A stretch of DNA of 64,000 bases from Pseudomonadota bacterium (GTDB lineage: Bacteria; Pseudomonadota; Alphaproteobacteria; Dongiales; Dongiaceae): positions 994,902 to 1,058,901 of the forward strand of contig JAJYUT010000002.1 of assembly GCA_021792365.1 (NCBI GenBank), written 5' to 3'. Of the stretch, positions 43,766 to 52,281 are shown piece by piece; positions within the stretch are counted from its first letter, which is position 1; every line of letters begins with the position of its first letter. The position numbers and the translations under genes were made by a program. Under the pieces are notes generated by a model, which worked only from the letters and a program-made list of their open reading frames with translations, ran no database searches and was not told the origin of the DNA.

Positions 43766-44002
43766 TCAGCCAGCACCTCCCTTTAGGGCGCCGTAGATCG
43801 AGCTGTAGACCGTCATCACGTCTTTTATGTTCAGTTCATTCTTTGATGTCGATAGCACACCACTCGCCAATATCGCCGCAATCTGAGCAGCGGCGGCGCG
43901 CACTTCATCAGGCACCGCCTTTTCGACCCCGATGTTTGGCTTATCGAAGCTTGCAAACTGAGAGCTCTTACTAAGAAGTTTTTTTGTCGGGCTCTTGGTC
44001 AT
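43766..44002 (-). CDS. small hypothetical protein
   Basis: A 78-residue soluble protein, MTKSPTKKLLSKSSQFASFD, a helical middle (KAVPDEVRAAAAQIAAILAS) and a C-terminus KDVMTVYSSIYGALKGG. ATG 44002 sits just after a GGGGGTGG stretch that can act as ribosome-binding site. I know no family. It converges with the ParB-like gene across a hairpin. Confidence 0.55.
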   Translation of the reverse strand: MTKSPTKKLLSKSSQFASFDKPNIGVEKAVPDEVRAAAAQIAAILASGVLSTSKNELNIKDVMTVYSSIYGALKGGAG

Positions 44003-44410
44003 CTCCACCCCCTTGCAAAAATACGGACCTAAAGCTGCTACTACCGGCGGTAGTGCTGAGTCAATGGAGACGATACTCAAGGGTTTGCTCGTCGCGGCTC
44101 CTTGAATCAGTGCCACCATCCAGTTGTCCGTCCAATTTCGAGGATCGCAGTGATTGCTTGGCAGACCGCTGCGACCACAGCGGCTACCATCATGATCACC
44201 GCGAAATCACGGGAACCGTGTTGATGAGTGGCTTGCCGCATCTCTGCTTGCTCCAACCTTATTCGTGCCATAGCGCCTATGATCCCGCTGTCACGCTGGC
44301 CCCCGCAACATAAAGCGAAGGTGTCCCGACTCGAATTTGGTGACGCTCTGACACGACAGGGCTATAGTTGGCGTCGGCATTTCCATTCGCTCGAAGCATT
44401 TTGGGCGTCG
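44003..44410. other. gap before the serine recombinase
   Basis: 408 bases. The recombinase frame is open back to 44228, but that extension has no family homology I can see and no good ribosome-binding site. No repeat pair that would be an att site is obvious by eye. Confidence 0.35.
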
Positions 44411-46000
44411 ATGATGCGAAGCCGAAAGCAGAAGTATCCGGTTCCGTCCAGACTGCCTGACCCGAGTACGCGGGCGGCGGCGTACGTCCGCATGTCCACG
44501 GAGCATCAGAAGTACTCTACCTCGAACCAGCTCGCCGCGATTGAAGCGTATGCGGCAGAACGCCGTTTCACCGTTTGTCGTGTCTATGCGGACGAAGGGA
44601 TCAGTGGCCTGGAGATCAAGAACCGCCCAGGCCTGAGAAGATTGATCACAGATGTCCTCAAAGGGTCGACGGATTTCAGCATAGTGCTCGTCTACGACAT
44701 TACCCGCTGGGGGCGATTTCAGGACATTGATGATAGCGCCTTCTATGAGGTGTTGTGCCGCAAGAGTGGTGTTGAGATTGTGTATTGTGCCGAAGGCTTT
44801 CAGAACGATCGAAGCCCACTCACTGCCATCCTGAAAGCTATTAGACGTGCCGAGGCAGCGGACTTCAGCCGAGACCTATCAGCCAAGGTATTTAGTGGCC
44901 AATGCAATCTCGCGCGACGAGGTTACTCCCAAGGAGGACCCGCACCCTATGGGCTGACTACTCTTGTAGTTCGCGATGATGGCAAGCCTGTCCGAAGAGT
45001 GATCCGTCGTAAGAAGCGGCTCGAAGGGTGTCACGTTGAACTCGCACCAGGTCCTAAGAACGAAGTGCGTGTCGTGAGCGAGATCTTCCGAAGGTACGTC
45101 AAGCTGGGCGAGACCACAGGACAGATCGCCGCTTATTTGAACTCGCGGGGATACCCAACTCGTTTTGGCCGCCAGTGGAGATCCTTCTATATCGGGAACA
45201 TGTTTCTGGATGAGAAGTATATCGGCACGGCAATATACAACAGAACAACCAGCAAACTGCAGAGCCGATTTAGGCTGAATGATCCTTCGGAGTGGATCCG
45301 TAAGCCAAATGCGTTCCCGCCAATCGTCCACCCGTCGATCTTCGAGAAGGCACAGAAGAGACGACTGGAGGAAATGCGCTTCCAGACTGACGATGATATC
45401 CTGGCGAGGCTTCGTCGCTATATTTCAAGGCATGGCCGCGTGACACACATCGCGATGCAAAAGTCCGGCAATGGAAACCTGTCGTATCAGTGCGTGCGCC
45501 GCTTTGGCAGCTTAGTGAAAGCGTGCGACCTAGTTGGACACAAATGGACATCTCAGAGTTCGTACTGGCAGGCGCGCATGCGCAAGAGGCTTATAAGAGA
45601 AGATGTGCTAGATGAGGTCCAGCGTTTGCTCAGCGGTATGGGCATTGCAGTCTGCACATCAACATATGGACGATTCTGGGTGGCGGACCAGCCATGCTAT
45701 TTCGAGGCTGCGCGAATCCAGCGCGGAAGCGAGTTCTGGCTGAACCACTGCAAGTACAATCCGCGCAACATGATCTACTTGATAGCTCGCATGAGCAAAG
45801 AGAGTGAGGTGATCATGGACTACTTCGTAGTGCCGCAATCGATCATCCCGACCATGCCGGTTGCGCTGCACGTGAAGAATAGGGCAGATGTGGATGCATG
45901 CCGAGCAGCGGACATTGATGGGGTTGCAAGTCAGATTCTTGCCTGGCTTAAGAAGTCACGCCCTAGACATAGCCTGATGCTACCTCAGGTCGGGCGCTGA
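44411..46000 (+). CDS. large serine recombinase (integrase/resolvase superfamily)
   Basis: A 529-residue site-specific recombinase. AAAYVRMSTEHQ holds nucleophile Ser29; ADEGISGLEIKNRPGLRRLI, SIVLVYDITRWGRFQD and the ILKAIRRAEAADFSRDLSAK helix complete the resolvase catalytic domain (Arg residues present). The Recombinase domain follows (GQCNLARRGYSQGGPAPYGL; ETTGQIAAYLNSRGYPTRFGRQW). A C-terminal ~150-residue part lacks an obvious zinc ribbon. Such enzymes integrate and excise phages and islands. ATG 44411 (MMRSRKQKY) is chosen as start. It probably mobilised part of this region. Confidence 0.9.
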   Translation: MMRSRKQKYPVPSRLPDPSTRAAAYVRMSTEHQKYSTSNQLAAIEAYAAERRFTVCRVYADEGISGLEIKNRPGLRRLITDVLKGSTDFSIVLVYDITRWGRFQDIDDSAFYEVLCRKSGVEIVYCAEGFQNDRSPLTAILKAIRRAEAADFSRDLSAKVFSGQCNLARRGYSQGGPAPYGLTTLVVRDDGKPVRRVIRRKKRLEGCHVELAPGPKNEVRVVSEIFRRYVKLGETTGQIAAYLNSRGYPTRFGRQWRSFYIGNMFLDEKYIGTAIYNRTTSKLQSRFRLNDPSEWIRKPNAFPPIVHPSIFEKAQKRRLEEMRFQTDDDILARLRRYISRHGRVTHIAMQKSGNGNLSYQCVRRFGSLVKACDLVGHKWTSQSSYWQARMRKRLIREDVLDEVQRLLSGMGIAVCTSTYGRFWVADQPCYFEAARIQRGSEFWLNHCKYNPRNMIYLIARMSKESEVIMDYFVVPQSIIPTMPVALHVKNRADVDACRAADIDGVASQILAWLKKSRPRHSLMLPQVGR

Positions 46001-46330
46001 TCGGGTGAGGTGCAGGCCGAAAGCCGGAGCGCGTTGTTTGAAGGGCGATGGATCGCCTTCACAGTCCCCGTTTCCACAACACGCGCTGGAGGTTGGCGTT
46101 GCCACCGGCGATCAAAGCGATTTGAGTGGCTGATACTGGCTAAGTCTGTTGTATTCTGAGCAAGCACAGGGCGCTTAAACTGCCGACTGCGATCAAGCTC
46201 CATCGGTCTCGCGAGGCCCAGCAGTGAATTGAGTGAGTTGCACGAACAACTCAGGCGCGAAACTGCATGGGTCTATCTGGGGCCCTACCCACCACGTCAT
46301 GCGCGTGCCATGCGATTGGAGGGCGACAAA
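46001..46330. other. gap after the serine recombinase
   Basis: 330 bases. The downstream membrane-protein frame is open from 46229, but the strong ribosome-binding site GGAGGGCGAC lies right before ATG 46331, so the upstream part is treated as leader. I see no other gene. Confidence 0.4.
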
Positions 46331-46903
46331 ATGGCTACCGTTGAGCCGGTCGATGCGAAAAAGATTGATGAAGCCAGAAAGACGCTAGACGATCACGAAA
46401 AGCTGGAGAAGTTGCGATGCGCTAACGAGATCCGCATCGAGCAGTACAAGAGTCTAAGGGAAGAGATTCGGCAGCGTGTCGTCGGACACGCTCCTCTGGA
46501 GATATCAGCAGTTGTGGGGATCGCTGCCTACTACGCCTGGCTGCTAACCCAATGCGTTCCTGACTTGCTAAGCGCTTCTTTGTTCGGTCTAAATTGGTCA
46601 GCTATTTGGCTGCTTCCTGTCTGGGTGCCGCTTGTGGGCATTTGGCGCGCTCATGCCGTATCCGGGGGGATCCTACGGGTTGCAGCCTACATCCGAATGA
46701 TCGAGGGCCAATTCGACAACGATGGTTTGCAGATTGGACCTAACAAGGGATGGGAGAGCTTTATTGAAGAAAAACGCAGCAGATCACTGTGGCTTCGAAT
46801 AGTGTCGCGATCATCAGAAATATGGGCACTTTTACTTGTTCTGACCCTAATTATAGGGCTATTCGTCGGTCCCCGCCTAGGTAGGGGAATCTGTGTTCCC
46901 TAG
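46331..46903 (+). CDS. membrane protein of unknown function
   Basis: A 190-residue protein. The first ~60 residues are a charged helical segment (KKIDEARKTLDDHEKLEKLR, probable coiled coil), then a membrane pair (ISAVVGIAAYYAWLLTQCVP, WSAIWLLPVWVPLVGIW), a soluble loop and a C-terminal helix (EIWALLLVLTLIIGLFVGP). It resembles small predicted pore-like membrane proteins seen in accessory regions, but I cannot name a family. Its 3' end overlaps the convergent SRAP gene by 27 bases. Confidence 0.65.
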   Translation: MATVEPVDAKKIDEARKTLDDHEKLEKLRCANEIRIEQYKSLREEIRQRVVGHAPLEISAVVGIAAYYAWLLTQCVPDLLSASLFGLNWSAIWLLPVWVPLVGIWRAHAVSGGILRVAAYIRMIEGQFDNDGLQIGPNKGWESFIEEKRSRSLWLRIVSRSSEIWALLLVLTLIIGLFVGPRLGRGICVP

Positions 46904-47557
46904 GTGCTTGAGCAAGTCTGGCGCGTTGTTCTTCACGTTGTTGATCGCCTTGCCGAGCGGGCGTGCCTGCAACGCGTCTTTGGCTGGCCGCATCAGCGCC
47001 GCGGCCTCATCAGGCGAAGCGTGCAACCAGGCCTCCACATCGTCGAGCTCCAGTACACAAGGCATCCGGTCATGGAACTGCGCAGCGAACACGCTTGGCG
47101 CCGTGGTGACGACGGTGTAGGTCTCCTTCCGCTCGGCCGTGTCACGGCTCGCCCAGCGGTCCCACAGCCCAGCGAGTGCGATCGGCTGACCATTGGTGCG
47201 CGTGAAAAGATGGGCCTGCTTGTCTCCCTTCGGCCCGGTGAACTCGATATAGCCGCTCGCGGGCACGATGCAGCGGCGCCCATTCTTGAACGGCTCGCGA
47301 TACATCGGCTTGGTGCGTAGCTCTTCGGCGCGTGCGTTAAACGTCGTGAAGCTGCGCTTGCCGTCCTTCGAGAAGTACGGGATCAACCCCCATTCCATCA
47401 TCGCAATCTCTCGGCCGCCATCGATCGGCCGGACGACCGGCATGATGTGGGTCGGTGCCACGTTGTAGTTGGGCGGCCAGTTCGGCATCGGCGCGGTGAT
47501 GCGGAAGAGATCGCGGATAGCTTCGGCGGGATCGGTGAAGACGTAGCGGGTGCACAT
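46877..47557 (-). CDS. SOS response-associated peptidase (SRAP, YedK/HMCES family)
   Basis: A 226-residue SRAP protein that should crosslink to abasic sites in single-stranded DNA. Cys2 (MCTRY) is the crosslinking residue after Met removal; YNVAPTHIMPVV, MMEWGLIPYF, TFNARAEEL, RRCIVPASGYIEF (Glu) and FHDRMPCVL (His) follow the family order. The usual MCGRY is MCTRY here. Many mobile elements carry an extra SRAP gene. Two small genes lie downstream of its start on the same strand. Confidence 0.93.
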   Translation of the reverse strand: MCTRYVFTDPAEAIRDLFRITAPMPNWPPNYNVAPTHIMPVVRPIDGGREIAMMEWGLIPYFSKDGKRSFTTFNARAEELRTKPMYREPFKNGRRCIVPASGYIEFTGPKGDKQAHLFTRTNGQPIALAGLWDRWASRDTAERKETYTVVTTAPSVFAAQFHDRMPCVLELDDVEAWLHASPDEAAALMRPAKDALQARPLGKAINNVKNNAPDLLKHLGNTDSPT

Positions 47558-47560
47558 CGT

Positions 47561-47764
47561 TTACTGCTCGACGTTGAGCGGGCAGAGCTGCACGGCGCCG
47601 ACCGTCTCGTAGCGTTCGCTGCCCGCGCAGTCATAGACGCAGATGCGGTTGGTGCCTGAAAGATAGTGGCCCTTAAGAAAGCACAGAATGCGTGCGCCTG
47701 CTTCGGTGGAGAACAGGATCCCCAGACCCGCAAGTGCGACTGTGCACCAGAATTTTCCTCGCAT
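47561..47764 (-). CDS. small Cys-rich exported protein
   Basis: A 67-residue protein with a signal-like start (MRGKFWCTVALAGLGILFST) and a short mature part containing four Cys (RILCFLKGHYLSGTNRIC, CAGSE, QLCPL), likely two disulfides in the periplasm. Its stop lies three bases upstream of the SRAP start, so they may be cotranscribed. Similar short proteins with LCFLKG and RICVYDC are widespread in Alphaproteobacteria, with no assigned role. Confidence 0.65.
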   Translation of the reverse strand: MRGKFWCTVALAGLGILFSTEAGARILCFLKGHYLSGTNRICVYDCAGSERYETVGAVQLCPLNVEQ

Positions 47765-47792
47765 GTTTTTGCCCCCCCGATCCCGATATGGA

Positions 47793-48032
47793 TTAGTGCA
47801 CCGGCCCGTTCGGAATTTTGGCCTGTAGCTGGTCTATCGCCCTTAGCACGCGCATCCAGACGCGCTGCCCTTCGATGTCGCCCTTGGCCAGCAGTGCATC
47901 GGCGCGGAACGCAGCTTCAATATCCGCGGTGTCGCCGTAGCCCTTAATCATCTCAGCTGCGGTGCGCCAGATATCGATTTCCAGAACCACTGACGAGATC
48001 CCCCCCGATTGATGCGCCGTCAATCCTGCCAC
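47793..48032 (-). CDS. small DUF6961-like protein
   Basis: A 79-residue helical protein. DIWRTAAEMIKGYGDTADIE, AAFRADALLAKGDIEGQRVW and a conserved MRVLRAIDQLQ match a family common in alphaproteobacterial genomes (DUF6961-like) that is seen near phage and island genes. No catalytic motif. Its start (48032) overlaps the stop of the next upstream gene by 13 bases. Confidence 0.65.
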   Translation of the reverse strand: MAGLTAHQSGGISSVVLEIDIWRTAAEMIKGYGDTADIEAAFRADALLAKGDIEGQRVWMRVLRAIDQLQAKIPNGPVH

Positions 48033-48259
48033 TTCGCCACCCAGAAGTTCTCAAGCGGCCGGCGCTTGCATTTCGTGCACCGGAACCGATCACGCAGGCT
48101 CCAGACCTTCGTGTCCTTTCGGATGCCATGCTGGCCGATGAGTTGATAGGGTGCAATCTGGACCTCACGGCCGCACTTGCAGCGGAGATTGATGACCTCG
48201 CGGCGGCCGAGATCATCGAAACTCGGATCTGTGCGATCGATGAAGGTGCCGGCCATCAC
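48020..48259 (-). CDS. small zinc-ribbon protein
   Basis: A 79-residue protein with two Cys pairs (NLRCKCGREVQIAPY; RFRCTKCKRRPLENFWVAKW), a likely structural zinc site. Common in phage-like regions. Function unknown. The start overlaps the upstream stop by four bases (48256-48259). Confidence 0.65.
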   Translation of the reverse strand: MMAGTFIDRTDPSFDDLGRREVINLRCKCGREVQIAPYQLIGQHGIRKDTKVWSLRDRFRCTKCKRRPLENFWVAKWQD

Positions 48260-48504
48260 TCACCAGGCGTCGAATGCGGCGGGTTCGGCGGGTCTTTGAC
48301 CAGGCGCCACTTCGACATCCGCAGTGCTTTGGTGACCACCTCAGCTAGGTGCACGGGCAAATAGCGTTTGAACTTCGGCCCAAGGTGCGTGCGCAGCTCA
48401 CGCCTGATCGCAAAGGCGATCGTCCATTCTGGGCTGTATGGGTCGAGCTCGAGTTCTTCCTCGTGCATGCGCCCATATGAGAACAAGACGGGAACACGAA
48501 GCAA
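48256..48504 (-). CDS. small hypothetical protein
   Basis: An 82-residue protein. MLRVPVLFSYGRMHEEELEL is followed by a helical part (WTIAFAIRRELRTHLGPKFK) and a Pro-rich end. It is the first of three tightly overlapping small genes on the minus strand that end just before the SRAP region. No family recognised. Confidence 0.55.
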   Translation of the reverse strand: MLRVPVLFSYGRMHEEELELDPYSPEWTIAFAIRRELRTHLGPKFKRYLPVHLAEVVTKALRMSKWRLVKDPPNPPHSTPGE

Positions 48505-49224
48505 GCGACCGGCGGTTGCGCCGGTGCTTCATACAGCCACTGAAATAGGGGTAGGAATTGGGGTAACGCAGATGAGGTGCGTTAAGTATATAGAAAATAT
48601 ACTAGATTATTTAATCTGGCGGAGAGAGGGGAATTCGAACTCTCGCTGCCGCACTAAGATGAGGGCCAGCAAAGTCGCCCCTGTTGCTCTGGTTGCCCTC
48701 GTGCGGGCTTGTTTTGACTCGCGAAATCTCGGGGCCAGCCGAGCTGCCCGGACGTCCTCTCACTAGGTAATCTTACTGGCGGACGGACGCGGGGCGTCTC
48801 TCGACATAGCCGATTGCGGGTAGGGAACTTTGGATCACGCGGTCTTGGACGGTGCTGTCGTAGGTTCAGATCGAGGACCCGCAACCAACGACTATTGCTG
48901 CTTATCCAACAGCGCATTCCACGTGTTGCCGCCTAGAAACAAGGCTCATGTGTTTCCGGAAGGCGCGCTCCCGTGGGCGCTGGCCGCATGGGCCTTCGAA
49001 AGCCGAGGGCGTCTATGACAGTCAATGGGTTAGCTCCGAGCGCGCTTCTGGCATCAACCGGACCCGTCTGTCCACCGAGTAACAATCCGCCAAGGTTGGG
49101 GTGGAATCCTTCGCCCGCTCCAGTACTAACCGACTCAAATCGCAGCGAAATCGCGCGACACTGGCCCGAAGGCCAGCGAGCGACGACGAACACGAAAACT
49201 CCCAGAAAAACTCTGGCGCGCGAA
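48505..49224. other. 720-base non-coding stretch
   Basis: No convincing gene. It contains the tRNA-Ser-like 3' end at 48617-48645 and an AT-rich patch just before it (about 48575-48615). The rest shows no clear repeat. It separates the SRAP and small-gene cluster from the Panacea/HEPN cluster, so it is probably a junction between separately acquired pieces. Confidence 0.45.
48617..48645 (-). other. tRNA-Ser-like 3' end, possible relic attachment site
   Basis: Read on the minus strand, the end GTTCGAATTC-CCCTCTCTCCGCCA matches the T-loop and acceptor 3' half of bacterial tRNA-Ser, including encoded CCA. The T-stem does not pair properly and no D- or anticodon arm can be found upstream, so it is not a working tRNA. 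Integrating elements often carry such 3' copies as att sites. Confidence 0.6.
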
Positions 49225-49962
49225 CTATGCGGACTTGCCGCCGAACAACGGCCCGCCGTCGTCATTCGTCCGCTCGTACTCCGCGCGCTCGGCCAGCACC
49301 CGCATCCAGATCGAGTAGGTGAGATCAATCCGCTGTTGCAGCTCGTCGTACGAGAGCAACGGCAACGCTTCGGCGCGCGCGTCAAAAACCACAACCTCGC
49401 GGTCCTCGGTGTCGGTGAGCTGGAAGACGCGCATGTGTGCCTTGGCGTAGGGCTCGTAGGTCTTCCGAACGTGCTCATTCATGACCGAGTACACGATGTT
49501 CCGACCAGCGGACGTCAGCCCGAACTTCCGGCGCAGATCTAGAAACACCAAGCTCAACTCGCCATCCTCGACCAAGGCGGTCGGCTCCCAAAAGCGCGTG
49601 ACGAATCCCATGATGCCGAGTTGGAAAGCAAGGACATCACTCATGTGGCGACCTGAGATGCGATGGCGCATTACGTAGTTGTGGATCGCCTTTGCGGCGG
49701 CGAGGTTCGCCTGCAATATGTAGTCGTTCCAGCATTCGCCACGGACGAGAGGCTCGATCTTCGACCAAGGCGTCGCAGGTCCTTCCCCGAACATGGGGTC
49801 CTGGACGTTCATGATGTCAGAGGAGAACTTTCGGGTGGGAAGATAGCTGCCCTTCGGACGGGCGCGGGCAAGGCGGCGAAGATAGGTCCACTGAACCTCT
49901 TCGGGCTGAGTGCAGGTCTCAGCCAAATCCGTGACGGGCAATTGGGGCGTCTTCGTCATCAA
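49225..49962 (-). CDS. unrecognised partner of the Panacea gene (candidate toxin)
   Basis: A 245-residue soluble protein with no known motif visible. Features: PTRKFSSDIMNVQDPMFGEG, NLAAAKAIHNYVMRHRISGR, LSYDELQQRIDLTYSIWMRV and a Gly-rich tail. Its start lies 44 bases inside the end of the Panacea gene, so the two are translationally coupled, the usual arrangement of antitoxin then toxin. A toxic role is inferred from position only; it could also be a DNA-binding or regulatory subunit. Confidence 0.6.
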   Translation of the reverse strand: MMTKTPQLPVTDLAETCTQPEEVQWTYLRRLARARPKGSYLPTRKFSSDIMNVQDPMFGEGPATPWSKIEPLVRGECWNDYILQANLAAAKAIHNYVMRHRISGRHMSDVLAFQLGIMGFVTRFWEPTALVEDGELSLVFLDLRRKFGLTSAGRNIVYSVMNEHVRKTYEPYAKAHMRVFQLTDTEDREVVVFDARAEALPLLSYDELQQRIDLTYSIWMRVLAERAEYERTNDDGGPLFGGKSA

Positions 49963-50491
49963 TCTCTCCGACCCGTGGATCTTCGTCCACGGATACCTTG
50001 TGGAACCGGAATCGGTCGATGATGAGAGTATCAGGGATTCGCATTCCCAATGCCACGGATGTTTTTGCTTTGTTCACCACAATGTCCCACGGCGCGCCCT
50101 TGGCGTGAGAAATTTCGATCAGTCTGCCGGGGTTCATGGAGCCATACTGTGCGATGATCTTGCGCACGACGTTTCGGGCCAGCGCCGAGGTCGTTGCCGG
50201 CACGGCCTTGGTCACGCCCGTGATCGGGTCCCGGCTCTCGGCTCTCTTTGTCAGCGGTTTTCGGCCACTTCCACGAAACGCCTGGAAGACCGCAGGGTGC
50301 ACAGGTCCGTATTGCCAAGCCTCAAAGTGGCCGGTTACGAGGGGTCGCTTTTTCTCGATCAAGAACAGCGCGTGCGCGAAGTAGAGGAGCTTTTGCACCG
50401 CAATATGCGTTAGCTGCACTCCCGCATCCGATGCCTCATCGAGCATCAGATTTGCGATGCTTCGCGGATCGAACGGCGGCAACTCGGTCAC
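49919..50491 (-). CDS. Panacea (DUF4065, SocA-like) antitoxin
   Basis: A 190-residue Panacea-domain protein. IANLMLDEASDAGVQLTHIA, VQKLLYFAHALFLIEKKRPL and HFEAWQYGPVHPAVFQAFRG are diagnostic: QKLLYFAH and the WxYGPVxPxxF box define DUF4065. Panacea antitoxins neutralise many unrelated toxins, and SocA delivers its toxin to ClpXP. GTG at 50491 with AAAGGG upstream is the best start, since upstream residues lack homology. The coupled downstream gene is the likely toxin. Confidence 0.85.
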   Translation of the reverse strand: MTELPPFDPRSIANLMLDEASDAGVQLTHIAVQKLLYFAHALFLIEKKRPLVTGHFEAWQYGPVHPAVFQAFRGSGRKPLTKRAESRDPITGVTKAVPATTSALARNVVRKIIAQYGSMNPGRLIEISHAKGAPWDIVVNKAKTSVALGMRIPDTLIIDRFRFHKVSVDEDPRVGEIDDEDAPIARHGFG

Positions 50492-50651
50492 GGCAAACCC
50501 TTTACGGCGCGCCCTGTCTCCAGTCCCCGAGTCGCGCGCCCTTCCCCCCGTTCCGATAGTCCACTCCGGGGCCGGGCGCAAGATGCCCAAAGGTCTGATC
50601 CCGGAATGTTTGTCATGGCCGGACATCGGACATCGCCATCGGGTCGCCTCG

Positions 50652-51413
50652 TCATTCGAGCTGCCTTGGCCCGCGCATGTAGGCTTCAAAATCCTTGAGG
50701 TCCTCGTCGGATGGAACCTCGTTGGTCAAGAACGCTCTGATATCGTCGGCGACGTCCCGGCGGCTAACATACCCCATACTGTACTGACCATTCTCAAGCT
50801 CATAGTTCATCGAGCCGGAATAGCGGTCGATTCGTGCGTAACCGGGAGCCAGCGCGACCGAGTTCTTCACCTTAGCGATCTCATGCTTCGCCAGAATTAT
50901 GCGTAAAGCCTCAAGGCGCATGAAGGCCATCTTCGTGCGCTTGAGGTCAACTTTGACGCGGTCGATGATCGCTGGATCATTCAACACCCGCTTGATTTGC
51001 TCGGCTCGATGCAGCCTACCGAAGTGGTCGTATCCTTGATGCTCTTCATATACCTGCAACTTGGCCTTCAACCCGCCGTTCTCGGCCCAAGTGATCATCT
51101 TCCCCGCCCGCCCTCGCCACGTGCGCATCAGTTCGTAAGCGGAGAATATCCACATTTGTGACAACGCCGACACGAGGTGCATAAGTTCGAGCGGTTTGTC
51201 GTCGTCGTACATTTTGCTGCGCAAGTCGAGCTCGAGCTGGTTCATGAAGTTATCAACCACCCCGAGGTTCACCGCCTGCAAGTGAAGATAGAGGTCGTCT
51301 CCCAGCAATGACAATTTGTCCAAGGCGTTGTGAAGCTCGTTCGGCTGGATATCCTTGATCTCGCGATATCGAGGCTCGTCCACGTCATGCGTATAGTCGT
51401 CGTCATCGACCAT
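50652..51413 (-). CDS. hypothetical protein in the Panacea/HEPN cluster
   Basis: A 253-residue soluble, largely helical protein (LHNALDKLSLLGDDLYLHLQ, ALSQMWIFSAYELMRTWRGR, DLKRTKMAFMRLEALRIILA), acidic at the N-terminus (MVDDDDYTHDVDEP). GAGGGC precedes ATG 51413. The helix pattern recalls HEPN-like bundles, but I see no clear Rx4-6H motif. It lies between the HEPN-like gene and the Panacea gene on one strand. Confidence 0.55.
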   Translation of the reverse strand: MVDDDDYTHDVDEPRYREIKDIQPNELHNALDKLSLLGDDLYLHLQAVNLGVVDNFMNQLELDLRSKMYDDDKPLELMHLVSALSQMWIFSAYELMRTWRGRAGKMITWAENGGLKAKLQVYEEHQGYDHFGRLHRAEQIKRVLNDPAIIDRVKVDLKRTKMAFMRLEALRIILAKHEIAKVKNSVALAPGYARIDRYSGSMNYELENGQYSMGYVSRRDVADDIRAFLTNEVPSDEDLKDFEAYMRGPRQLE

Positions 51414-51456
51414 GGCGGTGCCCTCGAGTTCTATGTGGTATCGGCACGCGAGCCCC

Positions 51457-52194
51457 CTAGTTGAGCGCCGTCAGCCAGTAGGTGCCAAAACGATAAGAGG
51501 CGTAAGGGTCGAGCTGGTCGCGCCTAAGGTGAGCTTCCAAGGCATCCAGCGACCGCGCACATAGGTTCGCAAAGAAGCGCAGAGGATACGTTAGCTCCCA
51601 GGTTTCCTCTGCAGCATCAATGTTGCCTTCGTTGCCGGGACCAAAGAGCGTGACGGAAATATAGTACGGCTCCAAATCCTGTTCATCTTCCACGCCATAA
51701 CCAAGCTCGCGAAGCTCGTGCACCAAGCTGTTCCGGTAGGTATATAGCAGTTGGACATGCTGAAGGGACTGCAAGCTTATGCCCTCTAGGATGATCTGCT
51801 CCGGGTTCACAGGCCACTGGTTGCGAATCTCTTGATATGTTGGATCACGCGCGAGCATTGGCTGACTGCCGCGAGGCCATTGTGCCATCAGGCCTGCAGC
51901 CTGCGCGCGGATGGGCGAGAATGTCGGATCCGGCACTCTCGAGAGCAACATCACAAGATGTGGAAGGCTTATACGTTCAAAATCAGCCCAACCGCCGAAG
52001 TGCCGCACGAACGACACGAATCGATCGCGATTGGACTTGGTCGGATAGACACATCGGGCGTAAGCGTCCAGCAAAGCAGAATAGAGTGCCTTAACCAGCA
52101 CATTCCTGTCGCGGTCGCCAGCGAGCTGACCTATGCGCTCGCTCACGGCGCGCCAGTGACCGATGAACCTGTTAATTTGAGCTTCAACCGGCAT
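51457..52194 (-). CDS. HEPN-like protein
   Basis: A 245-residue helical protein. In the second half, LLYTYRNSLVHELRELG contains RNSLVH, the Rx4H motif (with Asn after Arg) of HEPN ribonucleases. The N-terminal half is a helical region with LVKALYSALLDAYARCVYP. AGGAG lies seven bases ahead of ATG 52194. HEPN nucleases are common in toxin-antitoxin and anti-phage systems. The assignment rests on the motif and fold-like helices only. Confidence 0.55.
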   Translation of the reverse strand: MPVEAQINRFIGHWRAVSERIGQLAGDRDRNVLVKALYSALLDAYARCVYPTKSNRDRFVSFVRHFGGWADFERISLPHLVMLLSRVPDPTFSPIRAQAAGLMAQWPRGSQPMLARDPTYQEIRNQWPVNPEQIILEGISLQSLQHVQLLYTYRNSLVHELRELGYGVEDEQDLEPYYISVTLFGPGNEGNIDAAEETWELTYPLRFFANLCARSLDALEAHLRRDQLDPYASYRFGTYWLTALN

Positions 52195-52281
52195 CGGCGT
52201 CTCCTGGTCGCTGATGAGCCCGAGCGTGCTACTTTCACTTGAGACAATCAATGGGCATCGTGTCGGCGGTTAGGCTATCAC

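Noticed and set aside
44228..44410. Longer start for the serine recombinase
   Set aside because: The extra 61 residues do not belong to the resolvase fold and no ribosome-binding site supports them.
48617..48645. Complete tRNA-Ser gene on the minus strand
   Set aside because: T-stem bases do not pair and no anticodon or D-arm can be built upstream.
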